A program made the position numbers and the translations under genes. From contig JAFSCH010000051.1 of the NCBI GenBank assembly GCA_017436865.1, forward strand, positions 1-43,458: 43,458 nt of DNA, read 5' to 3'. Below the pieces are notes generated by a model that did no database searches, was not told the origin of the DNA, and saw only the letters and a program-made list of their open reading frames with translations. The stretch's first letter is position 1; each line of letters begins with the position of its first letter. Shown here one piece after another: positions 1-8,387 of this stretch. Origin of the DNA: Lachnospiraceae bacterium (GTDB taxonomy: Bacteria; Bacillota; Clostridia; Lachnospirales; Lachnospiraceae).

Positions 1-47
1 ATCATTTGTTCGTAATTATCTTTGAATATTTCTTGTAGTATGTTCAT
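1..47 (-). CDS. Probable IS91-like transposase, N-terminal fragment (runs off window)
   Basis: Reading the minus strand from an ATG at 47 gives MNILQEIFKDNYEQM, open to the window edge. From memory this resembles the first residues of IS91-family transposases common in Lachnospiraceae, which then carry zinc-finger and HUH/Y1 regions that would lie outside the window. No clear ribosome binding site is visible upstream of the ATG. Only 15 codons are seen, so the family call is an inference from a short stretch; the following sequence is needed to settle it. Confidence 0.4.
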   Translation of the reverse strand, partial: MNILQEIFKDNYEQM

Positions 48-86
48 GAAATAATTATAGAACAAAAAAGGCAAAAGAAAAACCTA

Positions 87-105
87 CCCCTCAAAGATTG
101 AGGGG
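87..105. repeat. Perfect 8-bp hairpin near putative IS91-like element end
   Basis: CCCCTCAA and TTGAGGGG are exact inverted repeats with a 3-nt loop. The hairpin lies about 40 bp upstream of the putative transposase start and 13 bp before a second hairpin. IS91-type elements carry palindromes near their terminus upstream of the transposase, so this may mark the element boundary; the link is an inference. Confidence 0.4.
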
Positions 106-117
106 CAGGGGAGCTGA

Positions 118-138
118 AGTGTCGAAGACACTATTTTT
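118..138 (+). terminator. Short hairpin with T run
   Basis: AGTGTC-gaa-GACACT is followed by ATTTTT. The stem is only 6 bp, but the tight loop and T run fit a rho-independent terminator reading rightward. No plus-strand gene is visible to its left, so it may instead belong to the structured element end. Confidence 0.45.
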
Positions 139-232
139 ATGTGTAGGATTGATTGTTTTATGGTATGACGATATGATAGAATAAGTGATAAAGCATAGAG
201 TAAGGTTGTGTAATGAGGGGGGGATTTGTAAA

Positions 233-1027
233 ATGAAATTATTTTTAACGAGCAGTCCGGCAGGAAATTATTTTACTTCCGATGGAAAGAGAGCAGCATG
301 TAAGTTGGATGAGAGTAATGCTTTTGTAGAGGAATTGAAGAAATGCTGGAAAGAGAATGCGAAGTGTCTTATGATTAGTGCGGCACCGGATGAATATGAG
401 ATGAATGACAGTATTCGAGATATATTTCTACAGGCATTTCCAATGAGTGGACTCTCCGTGTCAGAGATGATGGTTTGGGACCATAGAAATACAGAGCAAG
501 AGGAGAATTATCTGGCACAGTATGATATGTTATTGCTTTCTGGTGGACATGTGCCAACACAAAATGTCTTTTTCAAGGAGATTCAGCTACGAGACAGAAT
601 AGCTGACTATGATGGAATCGTGATTGGCATTAGTGCAGGAACGATGAATTGTGCGGATTTGGTTTATGCTATGCCAGAGCTTGAAGGGGAAGCGTTAGAC
701 AAGACATATCGTCGTTTTATTTTGGGACTTGGATTAACGGATATTATGGTAATATCGCATTATCAGTATCTAAAGGATGTGATGCTGGACGGTATGAATA
801 TGATAGAAGATATCGGCTATGCGGACAGTATGGGAAGAAGTTTTTATGCTCTTCCTGATGGTAGCTATATTGAGATTACAGATGATAAGACTATTTTATA
901 TGGAGAAGCATATCTGATAAGAGATGGTAAACTTACAAAGATATGTGAGAATGGAGAAAGTCTTGATATTTCAAGAGAAGAAGATTTAGAGAAACTTATC
1001 CTGTTGAAACGATGTAAAGAAGCTTAA
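233..1027 (+). CDS. Peptidase S51 family protein (dipeptidase E-like)
   Basis: A 264-residue class I glutamine amidotransferase-like protein of the S51 family, the group of Asp-specific dipeptidase E and cyanophycinase. The nucleophile elbow GISAGTMN supplies the catalytic serine, and LLLSGGHVPTQN is the usual preceding glycine-rich turn. No signal peptide is seen, so it should be cytoplasmic. I chose the ATG at 233 because a GAGGGGGG ribosome binding site lies just upstream; an in-frame ATG at 185 would add 16 residues with no homology appeal. It is separated from prmA by about 100 bp, so co-transcription is possible but not shown. The true substrate is unknown. Confidence 0.8.
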   Translation: MKLFLTSSPAGNYFTSDGKRAACKLDESNAFVEELKKCWKENAKCLMISAAPDEYEMNDSIRDIFLQAFPMSGLSVSEMMVWDHRNTEQEENYLAQYDMLLLSGGHVPTQNVFFKEIQLRDRIADYDGIVIGISAGTMNCADLVYAMPELEGEALDKTYRRFILGLGLTDIMVISHYQYLKDVMLDGMNMIEDIGYADSMGRSFYALPDGSYIEITDDKTILYGEAYLIRDGKLTKICENGESLDISREEDLEKLILLKRCKEA

Positions 1028-1125
1028 ATATAGGTAAGGAAGTAGTATTAAAAAGATCTGATGTGACTAGAAAAATTGGGTTACACATGAGTAAGATAAC
1101 ATAGATAGGAAAGAGGTAATAAAAG

Positions 1126-2109
1126 ATGAAGTGGACAAAATTTATGGTAAAGACAATCACAGATGCAGAGGATATTATTATTAGTACGTTATATGATATC
1201 GGATTAGAGGGTGCGCAGATAGAGGACAAGATTCCTCTCACACCATTAGAAAAAGAGCAGATGTTTGTTGATATTTTGCCTGATGGACCAGAAGATGATG
1301 GTATTGCATATCTTAGCTTTTTCGTAGAAGAAAAGGAAGATGGTACCTTGGAGCTTATGGGAGAAGAGATAAGCGTAGATGAGATAGTAGAAAAGATTAA
1401 GAGTGAATTAGAAGACCTTCGCTGCTTTATGGAGATTGGCGAAGGAACGGTTATGGTATCTGAGACAGAGGATATTGACTGGATTAATAACTGGAAGCAG
1501 TATTTCCATCAGTTCTATATTGATGACCTTCTTGTCATTCCATCATGGGAAGAGGTAAAGGAAGAAGATAAGGATAAAATGATTCTTCATATTGATCCGG
1601 GTACTGCATTTGGAACCGGTATGCATGAGACAACGCAGCTTTGTATCAGACAGCTGAAAAAGTACATTACACCGGAGACAGAGCTTCTTGACGTTGGAAC
1701 CGGAAGTGGTATCTTGGCAATTATTTCTCTTATGTACGGGATTAAGCATGCCGTTGGAACTGACCTTGACCCATGCGCAGTAGAAGCAGTGCGTGAGAAT
1801 ATGGAAGTAAATCACATTCAGCCAGAGGCTTTTGATATGATGATTGGTAATATCATTACAGATAAGGCTGTTCAAGATAAAGTGGGTTATGAGAAATATG
1901 ACATTGTTGTCGCAAATATTTTAGCGGATGTTCTTGTTCCATTGACTCCTGTCATTGTAAATCAGATGAAAAAGGGTGGAATCTATATTACATCCGGTAT
2001 CATTGACAATAAGGAACAGACCGTTGTTGAGGCAGTAAAGGCAGCGGGACTTGAGGTGTTAGAGGTTACCTATCAGGGTGAATGGGTAAGTGTTACAGCA
2101 AGAAAATAG
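1126..2109 (+). CDS. prmA: Ribosomal protein L11 methyltransferase
   Basis: A 327-residue SAM-dependent methyltransferase of the PrmA family, which trimethylates ribosomal protein L11. An N-terminal substrate-recognition region precedes a Rossmann domain with the SAM motif DVGTGSGILAI, an acidic residue in GTDLDP, and the post-motif VANILADVL typical of PrmA. Length is normal for the family. An AGAGGT ribosome binding site precedes the ATG. Only 23 bp separate it from rsmE, so the two translation-related methyltransferases are probably co-transcribed; this pairing is common in Firmicutes. Confidence 0.95.
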   Translation: MKWTKFMVKTITDAEDIIISTLYDIGLEGAQIEDKIPLTPLEKEQMFVDILPDGPEDDGIAYLSFFVEEKEDGTLELMGEEISVDEIVEKIKSELEDLRCFMEIGEGTVMVSETEDIDWINNWKQYFHQFYIDDLLVIPSWEEVKEEDKDKMILHIDPGTAFGTGMHETTQLCIRQLKKYITPETELLDVGTGSGILAIISLMYGIKHAVGTDLDPCAVEAVRENMEVNHIQPEAFDMMIGNIITDKAVQDKVGYEKYDIVVANILADVLVPLTPVIVNQMKKGGIYITSGIIDNKEQTVVEAVKAAGLEVLEVTYQGEWVSVTARK

Positions 2110-2132
2110 TCAGTGAATAGAAAGGACAGAAA

Positions 2133-2891
2133 ATGTATCATTTTTTTGTAGAGCCTTCTCAAATTGGAGAAAAGGATATTGTTATAACAGGAGCAGATGT
2201 GAATCATATCAAAAATGTGATTCGTTTAAAGCCTGGAGATGAGATTAGTGTCAGTAACGGTATCGATGGCAGAGATTATCGGTGTGGTATTGTAGCGATA
2301 ACGGAGAATGAGGTGCAGTGTGAGCTTCGTTTTATCAAGGAAGATGGTGTAGAGCTTCCGGCAAAGGTTTATCTGTTTCAAGGATTGCCAAAGGGCGACA
2401 AGATGGAACTGATTATTCAGAAGATGGTAGAGCTTGGTGTTTATGAGATTATTCCGGTAGCTATGCAACGTTGTGTTGTAAAGCTGGATGATAAAAAGGC
2501 GAAAGCAAAGATTGCCAGATGGCAGGGAATTGCAGAAGCGGCAGCTAAACAGAGTAAGCGTGGAATTGTACCACAGATTCACGCTGTCATGAGCTACAAG
2601 GAAGCACTTGCTTATGCTGCGGATATGGATTGCAGACTGGTTCCTTATGAAATGGAAGAGAGCCTTGATGGTGCTTCAGGCATGGCTGGTACAAAGAAGC
2701 TGATAGAAACAATTAAGCCAGGACAATCGGTTGCTATTTTTATCGGACCGGAAGGCGGATTTGAGGATAGTGAGATACAGAATGCCATTTCTCAAGGAAT
2801 GAAGCCGATTACACTTGGTAAACGAATTCTTAGAACAGAAACAGCCGGGATGACAGCAATGGCATGGATTATGTATCAATTGGAAGAGTAA
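2133..2891 (+). CDS. rsmE: 16S rRNA (uracil-1498-N3)-methyltransferase
   Basis: A 252-residue SPOUT-class methyltransferase of the RsmE family, which methylates U1498 of 16S rRNA in the 30S decoding region. The N-terminal part begins MYHFFVEP and contains HIKNVIRLKPGD, the small RNA-binding domain. The C-terminal trefoil-knot region contains IFIGPEGGF and LGKRILRTETA, both family signatures. It sits directly behind prmA with an AAAGGA ribosome binding site. No strong terminator is visible in the 153 bp before the chemoreceptor gene. Confidence 0.95.
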   Translation: MYHFFVEPSQIGEKDIVITGADVNHIKNVIRLKPGDEISVSNGIDGRDYRCGIVAITENEVQCELRFIKEDGVELPAKVYLFQGLPKGDKMELIIQKMVELGVYEIIPVAMQRCVVKLDDKKAKAKIARWQGIAEAAAKQSKRGIVPQIHAVMSYKEALAYAADMDCRLVPYEMEESLDGASGMAGTKKLIETIKPGQSVAIFIGPEGGFEDSEIQNAISQGMKPITLGKRILRTETAGMTAMAWIMYQLEE

Positions 2892-3044
2892 ATAGACAGA
2901 AAAAAAGAAAATGTATAAATAAAGCAAGAAAACTTGAAAAATATAGATAAATATACAGAAAACAATAGCAAATATTTCCTTTGTATGATAAAGTTATAAG
3001 TAGAATGGTATAAGAAGTTAGAATAACGTATCATAAAGGAAAGG

Positions 3045-5162
3045 ATGGAATTTTCTATGGAATACAAGGAAGAAGTGTTTAAAAAGAGTGCAAACAGAAA
3101 AGCTTCTATGGTATGGTTCATAGTCAATGTACTATTAACAATTTCTACTATTGTGGAGCTGGCAATAGGGTTGCATACGCCACGGTATATTTTTGTATTT
3201 TTCCCGCTTTGCTGGGTACCTTATTTAATTGGTGCTATTTATCTGCGTGTGAAAGGAATGGCTGCTGACAATTACAAATATGTAGTAGCGATATGCTATG
3301 GTTTGTTTTATTACATTACCATATCTACAGCAGATACCAATATTGCTTTTGCATATATCTTCCCGCTTACCAGTATTGTGATATTGTATAAGGATAAAAA
3401 ATATATGTTTCGGTGCGCAGTAGGTAATGTTATTTTTCTCGTTACTTCAATTGCCTATCATTATTTTGGACAAGGGTTAACTTCAGCATTAAATGTTAAG
3501 GATTATGCATGGCAGTTTATTTGTATCGTTCTTTGTTATATGTGCTTTATCGTAGCGATAGACCACATGAACAAATCGGATGGAGCATATGCTGAGTCTA
3601 TTCAGGGAAATCTGGAAAGAGTTGTTGATACGATTAATAAAGTAAAAATAGCAAGTAACGCTGTAGTAGATGGTGTTACCGTTGTTCGAGAGCTTGCAGA
3701 TGAGAATAAAGAAGGTGCTGGAAATGTTGTAAACAGTATGAATGAACTGTCTGATAATAATACAGTACTCTATCAGAAGACCATGTCATCTATGAACATG
3801 ACAACAGATATCAATACGCAGGTTCAGAATGTAGCCAATCTGGTAGAAGAGATGTTACAGCTGGTGCAGGAATCTGTTTCCCACGCACAGCAAAGTTCCA
3901 AGGAATTGGATGGAGTGGTAGAATCAACCAATACCATGGCAACATTGTCTGCAGAGGTAGAGAGAATCTTAGGAGAGTTCAAAAAAGAATTTGGAATGGT
4001 TAAGGAAGAAACAGGAACCATTGATGGGATTGCTTCACAGACAAATCTGCTTGCTTTAAATGCTTCTATTGAGGCTGCAAGAGCGGGAGAGGCTGGAAAA
4101 GGTTTTGCCGTTGTTGCAGATGAAATTCGTAATCTTAGTGACGGAACGCAGAAGTCATCCAGTCGCATTATGGATGCTTTGCAACGTTTGGAGGATACTT
4201 CAGACGAAATGACAGAGTCCATTACAAAGACGTTAGAATTGATTCAGGAAACAACGGATAAAGTAGGCCAGGTAAGTGAAAGTGTAAATACGATTACAGA
4301 AGATGCCACACAGATGGGTAAACATATTGATGTGATTGATTCAGCTATGAAGGATGTAGAAACCTCTAATCAGAACATGGTAGATAATATGCAACAAATT
4401 TGTGATGTTATGCAGGTAATGACTCAATGTGTCAGCAATGCAGATGACACGACAAAGACCATGCTTAGTAAATATGCAGAAACAGCACATAATGTAAATA
4501 AGATAGAAGAGGTTGTAGGAAAACTTATTGAGGAGCTTGGAGAAGGTGGTTTTATGGGCATAGAGGATGTAAAGCCGGGCATGCGTGTGACGATTCTTCA
4601 AGCAGATGGTTCTGCAAAAGGTAGAGCACTTAAAGGCGAGATTCGAGAACAGATGGAAAAGAACTTGGTGATTTATCTGGAGGAAGATGACAAACCGATG
4701 CAGATGGAGACGAAAGGACTGGACTTCCGGTTGCAAATTGCAGTAGATAGTGTGCTGTATGAATGGAGTGAGGTCACCTTACAGAGTATAAAGGGCAAAG
4801 AAGCAGGATATTATATGGTTGAAACACAGGCTTCTCCGATTGTTAAGAATCGGAGAAAGTATCCTCGACTACCAATTACAGACAACTGTAGTATAGAATT
4901 ACAACCATCGAAAGAGAGCTTTGCAGGAAAGATGGTTAATATCAGTGCAAATGGTTTTGCAATTGCAATAAACGATGCAAAATTTGCAGATCTTGTGGGA
5001 AGTAGAATTAAAGTTTCTATTCCGGGTTTTGCGATTCCTGAGGCAAGAATGATAGAAGGGCGTATTATTCGTTCTTCGAATAACGATGGAGAATATATTG
5101 TTGGATGTCGTATGCCAAGAGATATTATGGAAGTTGCAGATTATGTAAACAAACATTTGTAA
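3045..5162 (+). CDS. Membrane methyl-accepting chemotaxis protein with C-terminal YcgR/PilZ-like module
   Basis: A 705-residue chemoreceptor. Residues about 20-175 contain six hydrophobic segments with no large extracellular domain and no obvious HAMP, followed by a coiled-coil signalling domain. The hairpin tip is canonical ([19 protein letters not shown], about residues 330-350), so CheA/CheW coupling is expected. About residues 503-597 resemble the N-terminal domain of YcgR-type flagellar brake proteins. From about residue 600 a PilZ domain follows with intact c-di-GMP motifs RKYPR (RxxxR) and NISANG (NxSxxG). A single protein may therefore link c-di-GMP to chemotaxis. Start is ambiguous: the ATG at 3045 has AAGGA 4 bp upstream, and the ATG at 3057 has AAGGA 11 bp upstream. 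It stands alone with its own terminator. Confidence 0.9.
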   Translation: MEFSMEYKEEVFKKSANRKASMVWFIVNVLLTISTIVELAIGLHTPRYIFVFFPLCWVPYLIGAIYLRVKGMAADNYKYVVAICYGLFYYITISTADTNIAFAYIFPLTSIVILYKDKKYMFRCAVGNVIFLVTSIAYHYFGQGLTSALNVKDYAWQFICIVLCYMCFIVAIDHMNKSDGAYAESIQGNLERVVDTINKVKIASNAVVDGVTVVRELADENKEGAGNVVNSMNELSDNNTVLYQKTMSSMNMTTDINTQVQNVANLVEEMLQLVQESVSHAQQSSKELDGVVESTNTMATLSAEVERILGEFKKEFGMVKEETGTIDGIASQTNLLALNASIEAARAGEAGKGFAVVADEIRNLSDGTQKSSSRIMDALQRLEDTSDEMTESITKTLELIQETTDKVGQVSESVNTITEDATQMGKHIDVIDSAMKDVETSNQNMVDNMQQICDVMQVMTQCVSNADDTTKTMLSKYAETAHNVNKIEEVVGKLIEELGEGGFMGIEDVKPGMRVTILQADGSAKGRALKGEIREQMEKNLVIYLEEDDKPMQMETKGLDFRLQIAVDSVLYEWSEVTLQSIKGKEAGYYMVETQASPIVKNRRKYPRLPITDNCSIELQPSKESFAGKMVNISANGFAIAINDAKFADLVGSRIKVSIPGFAIPEARMIEGRIIRSSNNDGEYIVGCRMPRDIMEVADYVNKHL

Positions 5163-5175
5163 AAAAGATAAAACA

Positions 5176-5219
5176 AAGGCTGGTTTTCAAAAAAATAAGG
5201 AAAACCAGCCTTGTTTTTT
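5176..5219 (+). terminator. Rho-independent terminator after the chemoreceptor gene
   Basis: AAGGCTGGTTTTC and GAAAACCAGCCTT form a perfect 13-bp stem followed by a T run. It closes the chemoreceptor transcript. The following 213 bp up to the desulfurase gene hold only a small hairpin near 5281-5299 (AAGAACA/TGTTCTT) and no gene. Confidence 0.9.
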
Positions 5220-5432
5220 AAGATTTCCATTGCGGGATAGAATTCGTTCTGCTATGATGTTATACGGTGTAGCATGTGTAAAGAACATTTTTTGTTCTTT
5301 CGATTAGAACGCTCACCAAATGCAGAAAATGGCATATTTTAGTATTAAGATAAAAGTAATGATGTACTTATTCCAATAGGCTTAAGGAATCAGATACGTT
5401 TACAGAGCTTGTGGAAAGGTAAGGAATTTTAT

Positions 5433-6587
5433 ATGGAAGTTTATTTAGATAATTCGGCGACAACCCGCTGCCTGCCGAACGTAGCAGCACTTATGACAAA
5501 GATTATGTGTGAAGATTATGGAAATCCATCCAGCATGCATAGGAAAGGCGTAGAGAGTGAGCAATATATTCGTCATGCGAAAGAAATCATTGCAAGAACG
5601 TTGAAAGTGCAGGAGAAAGAGATTTTATTTACTTCAGGTGGAACAGAATCAGATAATCTTGCATTGATTGGTACTGCGTTTGCTAATTTTCGCTCAGGCA
5701 ATCATATTATTACTACAAGAATTGAGCATCCGGCTATTTTGCAGACTTGCGCTTATCTCGAAACACAAGGATTTGAGGTTACTTATCTTCCAGTAGATTC
5801 AAACGGTGTTATTTGTCTTGCGGATTTGGAAAAGGCAATGACGAATCAGACCATACTTGTTTCTATTATGCATACAAATAACGAAATTGGTTCGGTACAG
5901 CCAATTGCAGAAGCTGGTGCTTTGATTAAGCGTATCAATCCCAATACCGTATTTCATGTGGATGCAGTGCAAGGTTTTGGCAAGTTTCGCATATATCCAA
6001 AGAAGATGAATGTTGATTTATTATCCGTTAGTGCTCATAAGATTCATGGACCAAAAGGTGTAGGTTTTCTTTATATGAATGAAAAGGTTAAGGTAAAACC
6101 GATTATACATGGTGGTGGGCAACAAAAGGGTATGCGTTCCGGTACGGATAACGTTCCGGGAGTTGCAGGTATGGCACTTGCTGTTGAAGAAATCTATAAA
6201 GATTTTGAAGAAAAAACAGAATATCTTTATGCGATTAAGGACAGATTTATAGAAGGACTGGAACGATTAGAGGATGTTAAGGTGAATGGTCTGACAGGAA
6301 GAGACAGCGCACCTCATGTGGTAAGTGTTTCCATCGGAGGAATTCGAAGTGAAGTTATGCTACATGCGTTAGAGGACAGAGGCGTTTATGTATCGGCTGG
6401 AAGTGCCTGCGCATCCAATAAACCGGCAACTTCAGCCACTCTTAAGGCGATTGGAGTGGAGAAGCAGTATCTGGATTCTACACTTAGATTCAGTTTCAGT
6501 GTACTGACAACCGAGGAGGAAGTAGACTACACATTACAGCAGATGTATGATATGATACCTATGCTTCGACGATATACCAGACGTTAA
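5433..6587 (+). CDS. Cysteine desulfurase (NifS/IscS class, ThiI partner)
   Basis: A 384-residue PLP-dependent desulfurase that removes sulfur from cysteine as an enzyme persulfide. Visible hallmarks are YLDNSATTR at the N terminus, HVDAVQGFGK, the PLP lysine in SVSAHKIHGPKG and the catalytic cysteine in SAGSACAS. The ATG at 5433 has AAGGA 7 bp upstream; a TTG at 5409 is in frame but has no suitable ribosome binding site. thiI follows after 39 bp, the same arrangement as the dedicated NifZ-ThiI pair of Bacillus, so its main job is probably to donate sulfur for tRNA 4-thiouridine. A wider role in Fe-S assembly cannot be excluded. Confidence 0.92.
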   Translation: MEVYLDNSATTRCLPNVAALMTKIMCEDYGNPSSMHRKGVESEQYIRHAKEIIARTLKVQEKEILFTSGGTESDNLALIGTAFANFRSGNHIITTRIEHPAILQTCAYLETQGFEVTYLPVDSNGVICLADLEKAMTNQTILVSIMHTNNEIGSVQPIAEAGALIKRINPNTVFHVDAVQGFGKFRIYPKKMNVDLLSVSAHKIHGPKGVGFLYMNEKVKVKPIIHGGGQQKGMRSGTDNVPGVAGMALAVEEIYKDFEEKTEYLYAIKDRFIEGLERLEDVKVNGLTGRDSAPHVVSVSIGGIRSEVMLHALEDRGVYVSAGSACASNKPATSATLKAIGVEKQYLDSTLRFSFSVLTTEEEVDYTLQQMYDMIPMLRRYTRR

Positions 6588-6626
6588 AAGAAAAAGTCAT
6601 ATCGGATACTATAATGGAGGAAAACA

Positions 6627-7814
6627 ATGTACAAATCATTTTTGATAAAATACGCGGAAATCGGCGTTAAAGGAAAAAACAGATATATTTTTGAAGACAG
6701 ATTGTGTGAACAGATTCGTTATGCATTACAGCGTTGTGAAGGTGAGTTTGAGGTAACCAAGACACAGGGAAGAATCTATGTGAATGCACTGACAGAATAT
6801 GATTTTGATGAGACAGTTGAGAATTTGAAGACGGTATTTGGTATTTGGGGCATTTGTCCGGTTGTAAAGCTTGAAGATGAAGGGTTTGAAAAGCTTGCAG
6901 AGGATGTAAAAGCTTATGTGGATAAGGTTTATCCGGATAAGAACTTTACATTTAAAGTAGATACCAGAAGAGCAAGAAAGAATTATCCAAAGGAATCCAT
7001 GGAAGTAAATGCAGATATTGGTGCAGTATTGTTGAATGCATTCCCAGAGATGAAAGTAGATGTGCGTAAGCCGGATGTAATGCTTCATATCGAGATTCGT
7101 GAGATGATTTATCTTTATTCAACCGTAATTCCGGGACCGGGTGGTCTTCCGATTGGAACAAACGGAAAGGGAACTTTATTGCTGTCTGGAGGCATTGATT
7201 CTCCTGTTGCAGGTTATATGATTGCAAAACGAGGCGTTAAGCTTGATGCAGTATATTTCCATGCACCGCCATACACCAGTGACAGAGCAAAGCAGAAGGT
7301 TGTAGACCTTGCAAAACTGGTATCGCGTTATAGTGGGCCGATTGACTTACATGTTATTAACTTTACAGATATTCAGTTATATATTTATGAAAAGTGTCCA
7401 CATGATGAACTGACGATTATCATGAGAAGATATATGATGCGAATAGCACAGCATATTGCGCAGGAATCAGGTTCCTTAGGATTGATTACGGGTGAAAGTA
7501 TAGGTCAGGTAGCATCACAGACTATGCAGTCACTGATGGCGACAAATGACGTATGTACGATGCCTGTGTATAGACCATTGATTGGTTTTGATAAAGAGGA
7601 TATTGTGGATGTTTCTAAGAAGATTGATACCTATGAGACATCGATACTTCCATTTGAAGATTGTTGTACGATTTTCGTAGCAAAGCATCCGGTTACGAAA
7701 CCAAATCTTAAGGTGATCAGAATTCATGAACAAAATCTTGAAGAAAATATTGACGCATTAGTACAAAAAGCGTTAGAAACAGATGAAGTGATTCATGTTA
7801 GCTGGAACGCTTAA
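6627..7814 (+). CDS. thiI: tRNA 4-thiouridine sulfurtransferase
   Basis: A 395-residue ThiI that adenylates U8 of tRNA and transfers sulfur to make s4U. An N-terminal ferredoxin-like plus THUMP region (KTQGRIYV and surrounding residues) is followed by a PP-loop ATP pyrophosphatase with LLLSGGIDSPVAGYM. There is no C-terminal rhodanese domain, as in Bacillus ThiI, so sulfur presumably comes straight from the adjacent desulfurase. GGAGG lies just upstream of the ATG. A 10-bp perfect inverted repeat overlaps the stop codon. Confidence 0.95.
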   Translation: MYKSFLIKYAEIGVKGKNRYIFEDRLCEQIRYALQRCEGEFEVTKTQGRIYVNALTEYDFDETVENLKTVFGIWGICPVVKLEDEGFEKLAEDVKAYVDKVYPDKNFTFKVDTRRARKNYPKESMEVNADIGAVLLNAFPEMKVDVRKPDVMLHIEIREMIYLYSTVIPGPGGLPIGTNGKGTLLLSGGIDSPVAGYMIAKRGVKLDAVYFHAPPYTSDRAKQKVVDLAKLVSRYSGPIDLHVINFTDIQLYIYEKCPHDELTIIMRRYMMRIAQHIAQESGSLGLITGESIGQVASQTMQSLMATNDVCTMPVYRPLIGFDKEDIVDVSKKIDTYETSILPFEDCCTIFVAKHPVTKPNLKVIRIHEQNLEENIDALVQKALETDEVIHVSWNA

Positions 7815-7840
7815 AAAGCCATATGCGGAAGCTTTTTAAG
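7810..7840 (+). terminator. Hairpin spanning the thiI stop codon
   Basis: CTTAAAAAGC and GCTTTTTAAG are exact inverted repeats with an 11-nt loop; the thiI TAA lies inside the left arm. There is no separate T run after the stem, so termination would rely on the T-rich right arm. It may instead be a 3'-end stabilising structure. Confidence 0.5.
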
Positions 7841-7889
7841 TGGCAAATTTGTGTAAGATACAAATTCCCATACGAAATGAAATGAGTAA

Positions 7890-7920
7890 CAAAAAACGAG
7901 CAGGCTTAAAACCTGCTCGT
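7890..7920 (-). terminator. Terminator of the minus-strand HPr-like gene
   Basis: ACGAGCAGG and CCTGCTCGT form a 9-bp GC-rich stem. Read on the minus strand it is followed by TTTTTTG, so it fits termination of the HPr-like transcript. On the plus strand the T tract is interrupted. Confidence 0.8.
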
Positions 7921-7939
7921 ACTTTCATTCTTTTAAGTG

Positions 7940-7970
7940 GAAAATATAGGACAAACCTATATTTTCTTTT
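7940..7970 (+). terminator. 11-bp AT-rich hairpin with weak T tract
   Basis: GAAAATATAGG and CCTATATTTTC flank a 5-nt loop and are followed by TTTTG on the plus strand. It could terminate read-through from thiI towards the convergent HPr-like gene. Confidence 0.5.
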
Positions 7971-7977
7971 GTGGTAA

Positions 7978-8211
7978 TTAGACTAAGTAGGACTTAATTA
8001 CTTCCATAACTTCTTCTGTACTACCACCCTCTGTATGGATATTTAAGTCGATTGGCTTAGATAAGTCTAAGCTGAAAATACCCATGATAGATTTTGCATC
8101 GATAACATATCTTCCGGATACAAGATCGAAATCATAATCGAACTTTGTAATATCATTAACGAAAGATTTTACCTTATCGATAGAGTTTAAAGAAATCTGA
8201 ACAGTCTTCAT
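7978..8211 (-). CDS. HPr-like protein lacking the active-site histidine
   Basis: A 77-residue protein with the HPr fold pattern. The region around KSIMGIFSLDL matches the regulatory serine site of HPr (Ser46 region), with Ser41 here. The site that should read GIHARP instead reads NSIDKVK, placing Asp12 where phosphorylatable His15 belongs. It therefore cannot pass phosphate from enzyme I to PTS EIIA, and a regulatory role like that of Crh (which has Gln there) is more likely; HPr kinase could still target the serine. AAGGAGGT lies 7-8 bp upstream of the ATG. It is monocistronic and divergent from mtaB. Whether it binds CcpA or another partner is unknown. Confidence 0.8.
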   Translation of the reverse strand: MKTVQISLNSIDKVKSFVNDITKFDYDFDLVSGRYVIDAKSIMGIFSLDLSKPIDLNIHTEGGSTEEVMEVIKSYLV

Positions 8212-8336
8212 ATTGACTACCTCCTTATAAATATACCTTCTTCATTAATAATAAAGGGAAACTATGGAAAAGTCAACCGAAGATAAGAAACCGTTGTCAT
8301 AAAAATAAACGAAAAAAACAGAAAAAAGTGTACATA

Positions 8337-8364
8337 TTGTCATTTGTATGCGCAAATGTCACAA
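8337..8364. promoter_or_regulatory. Imperfect inverted repeat upstream of mtaB
   Basis: TTGTCATTTG and CAAATGTCACAA form an imperfect dyad around a 6-nt centre, about 25 bp before the mtaB start. It could be an operator or simply part of the mtaB leader. No convincing -35/-10 pair is aligned with it. Confidence 0.3.
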
Positions 8365-8387
8365 TAAACACGGAAAGGAATGTGGAA

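Noticed and set aside
5283-5297. GAAC...GTTC resembling a LexA box upstream of the cysteine desulfurase
   Set aside because: The half-sites are 7 bp apart instead of 4; the sequence is a T-loop hairpin and no SOS gene follows.
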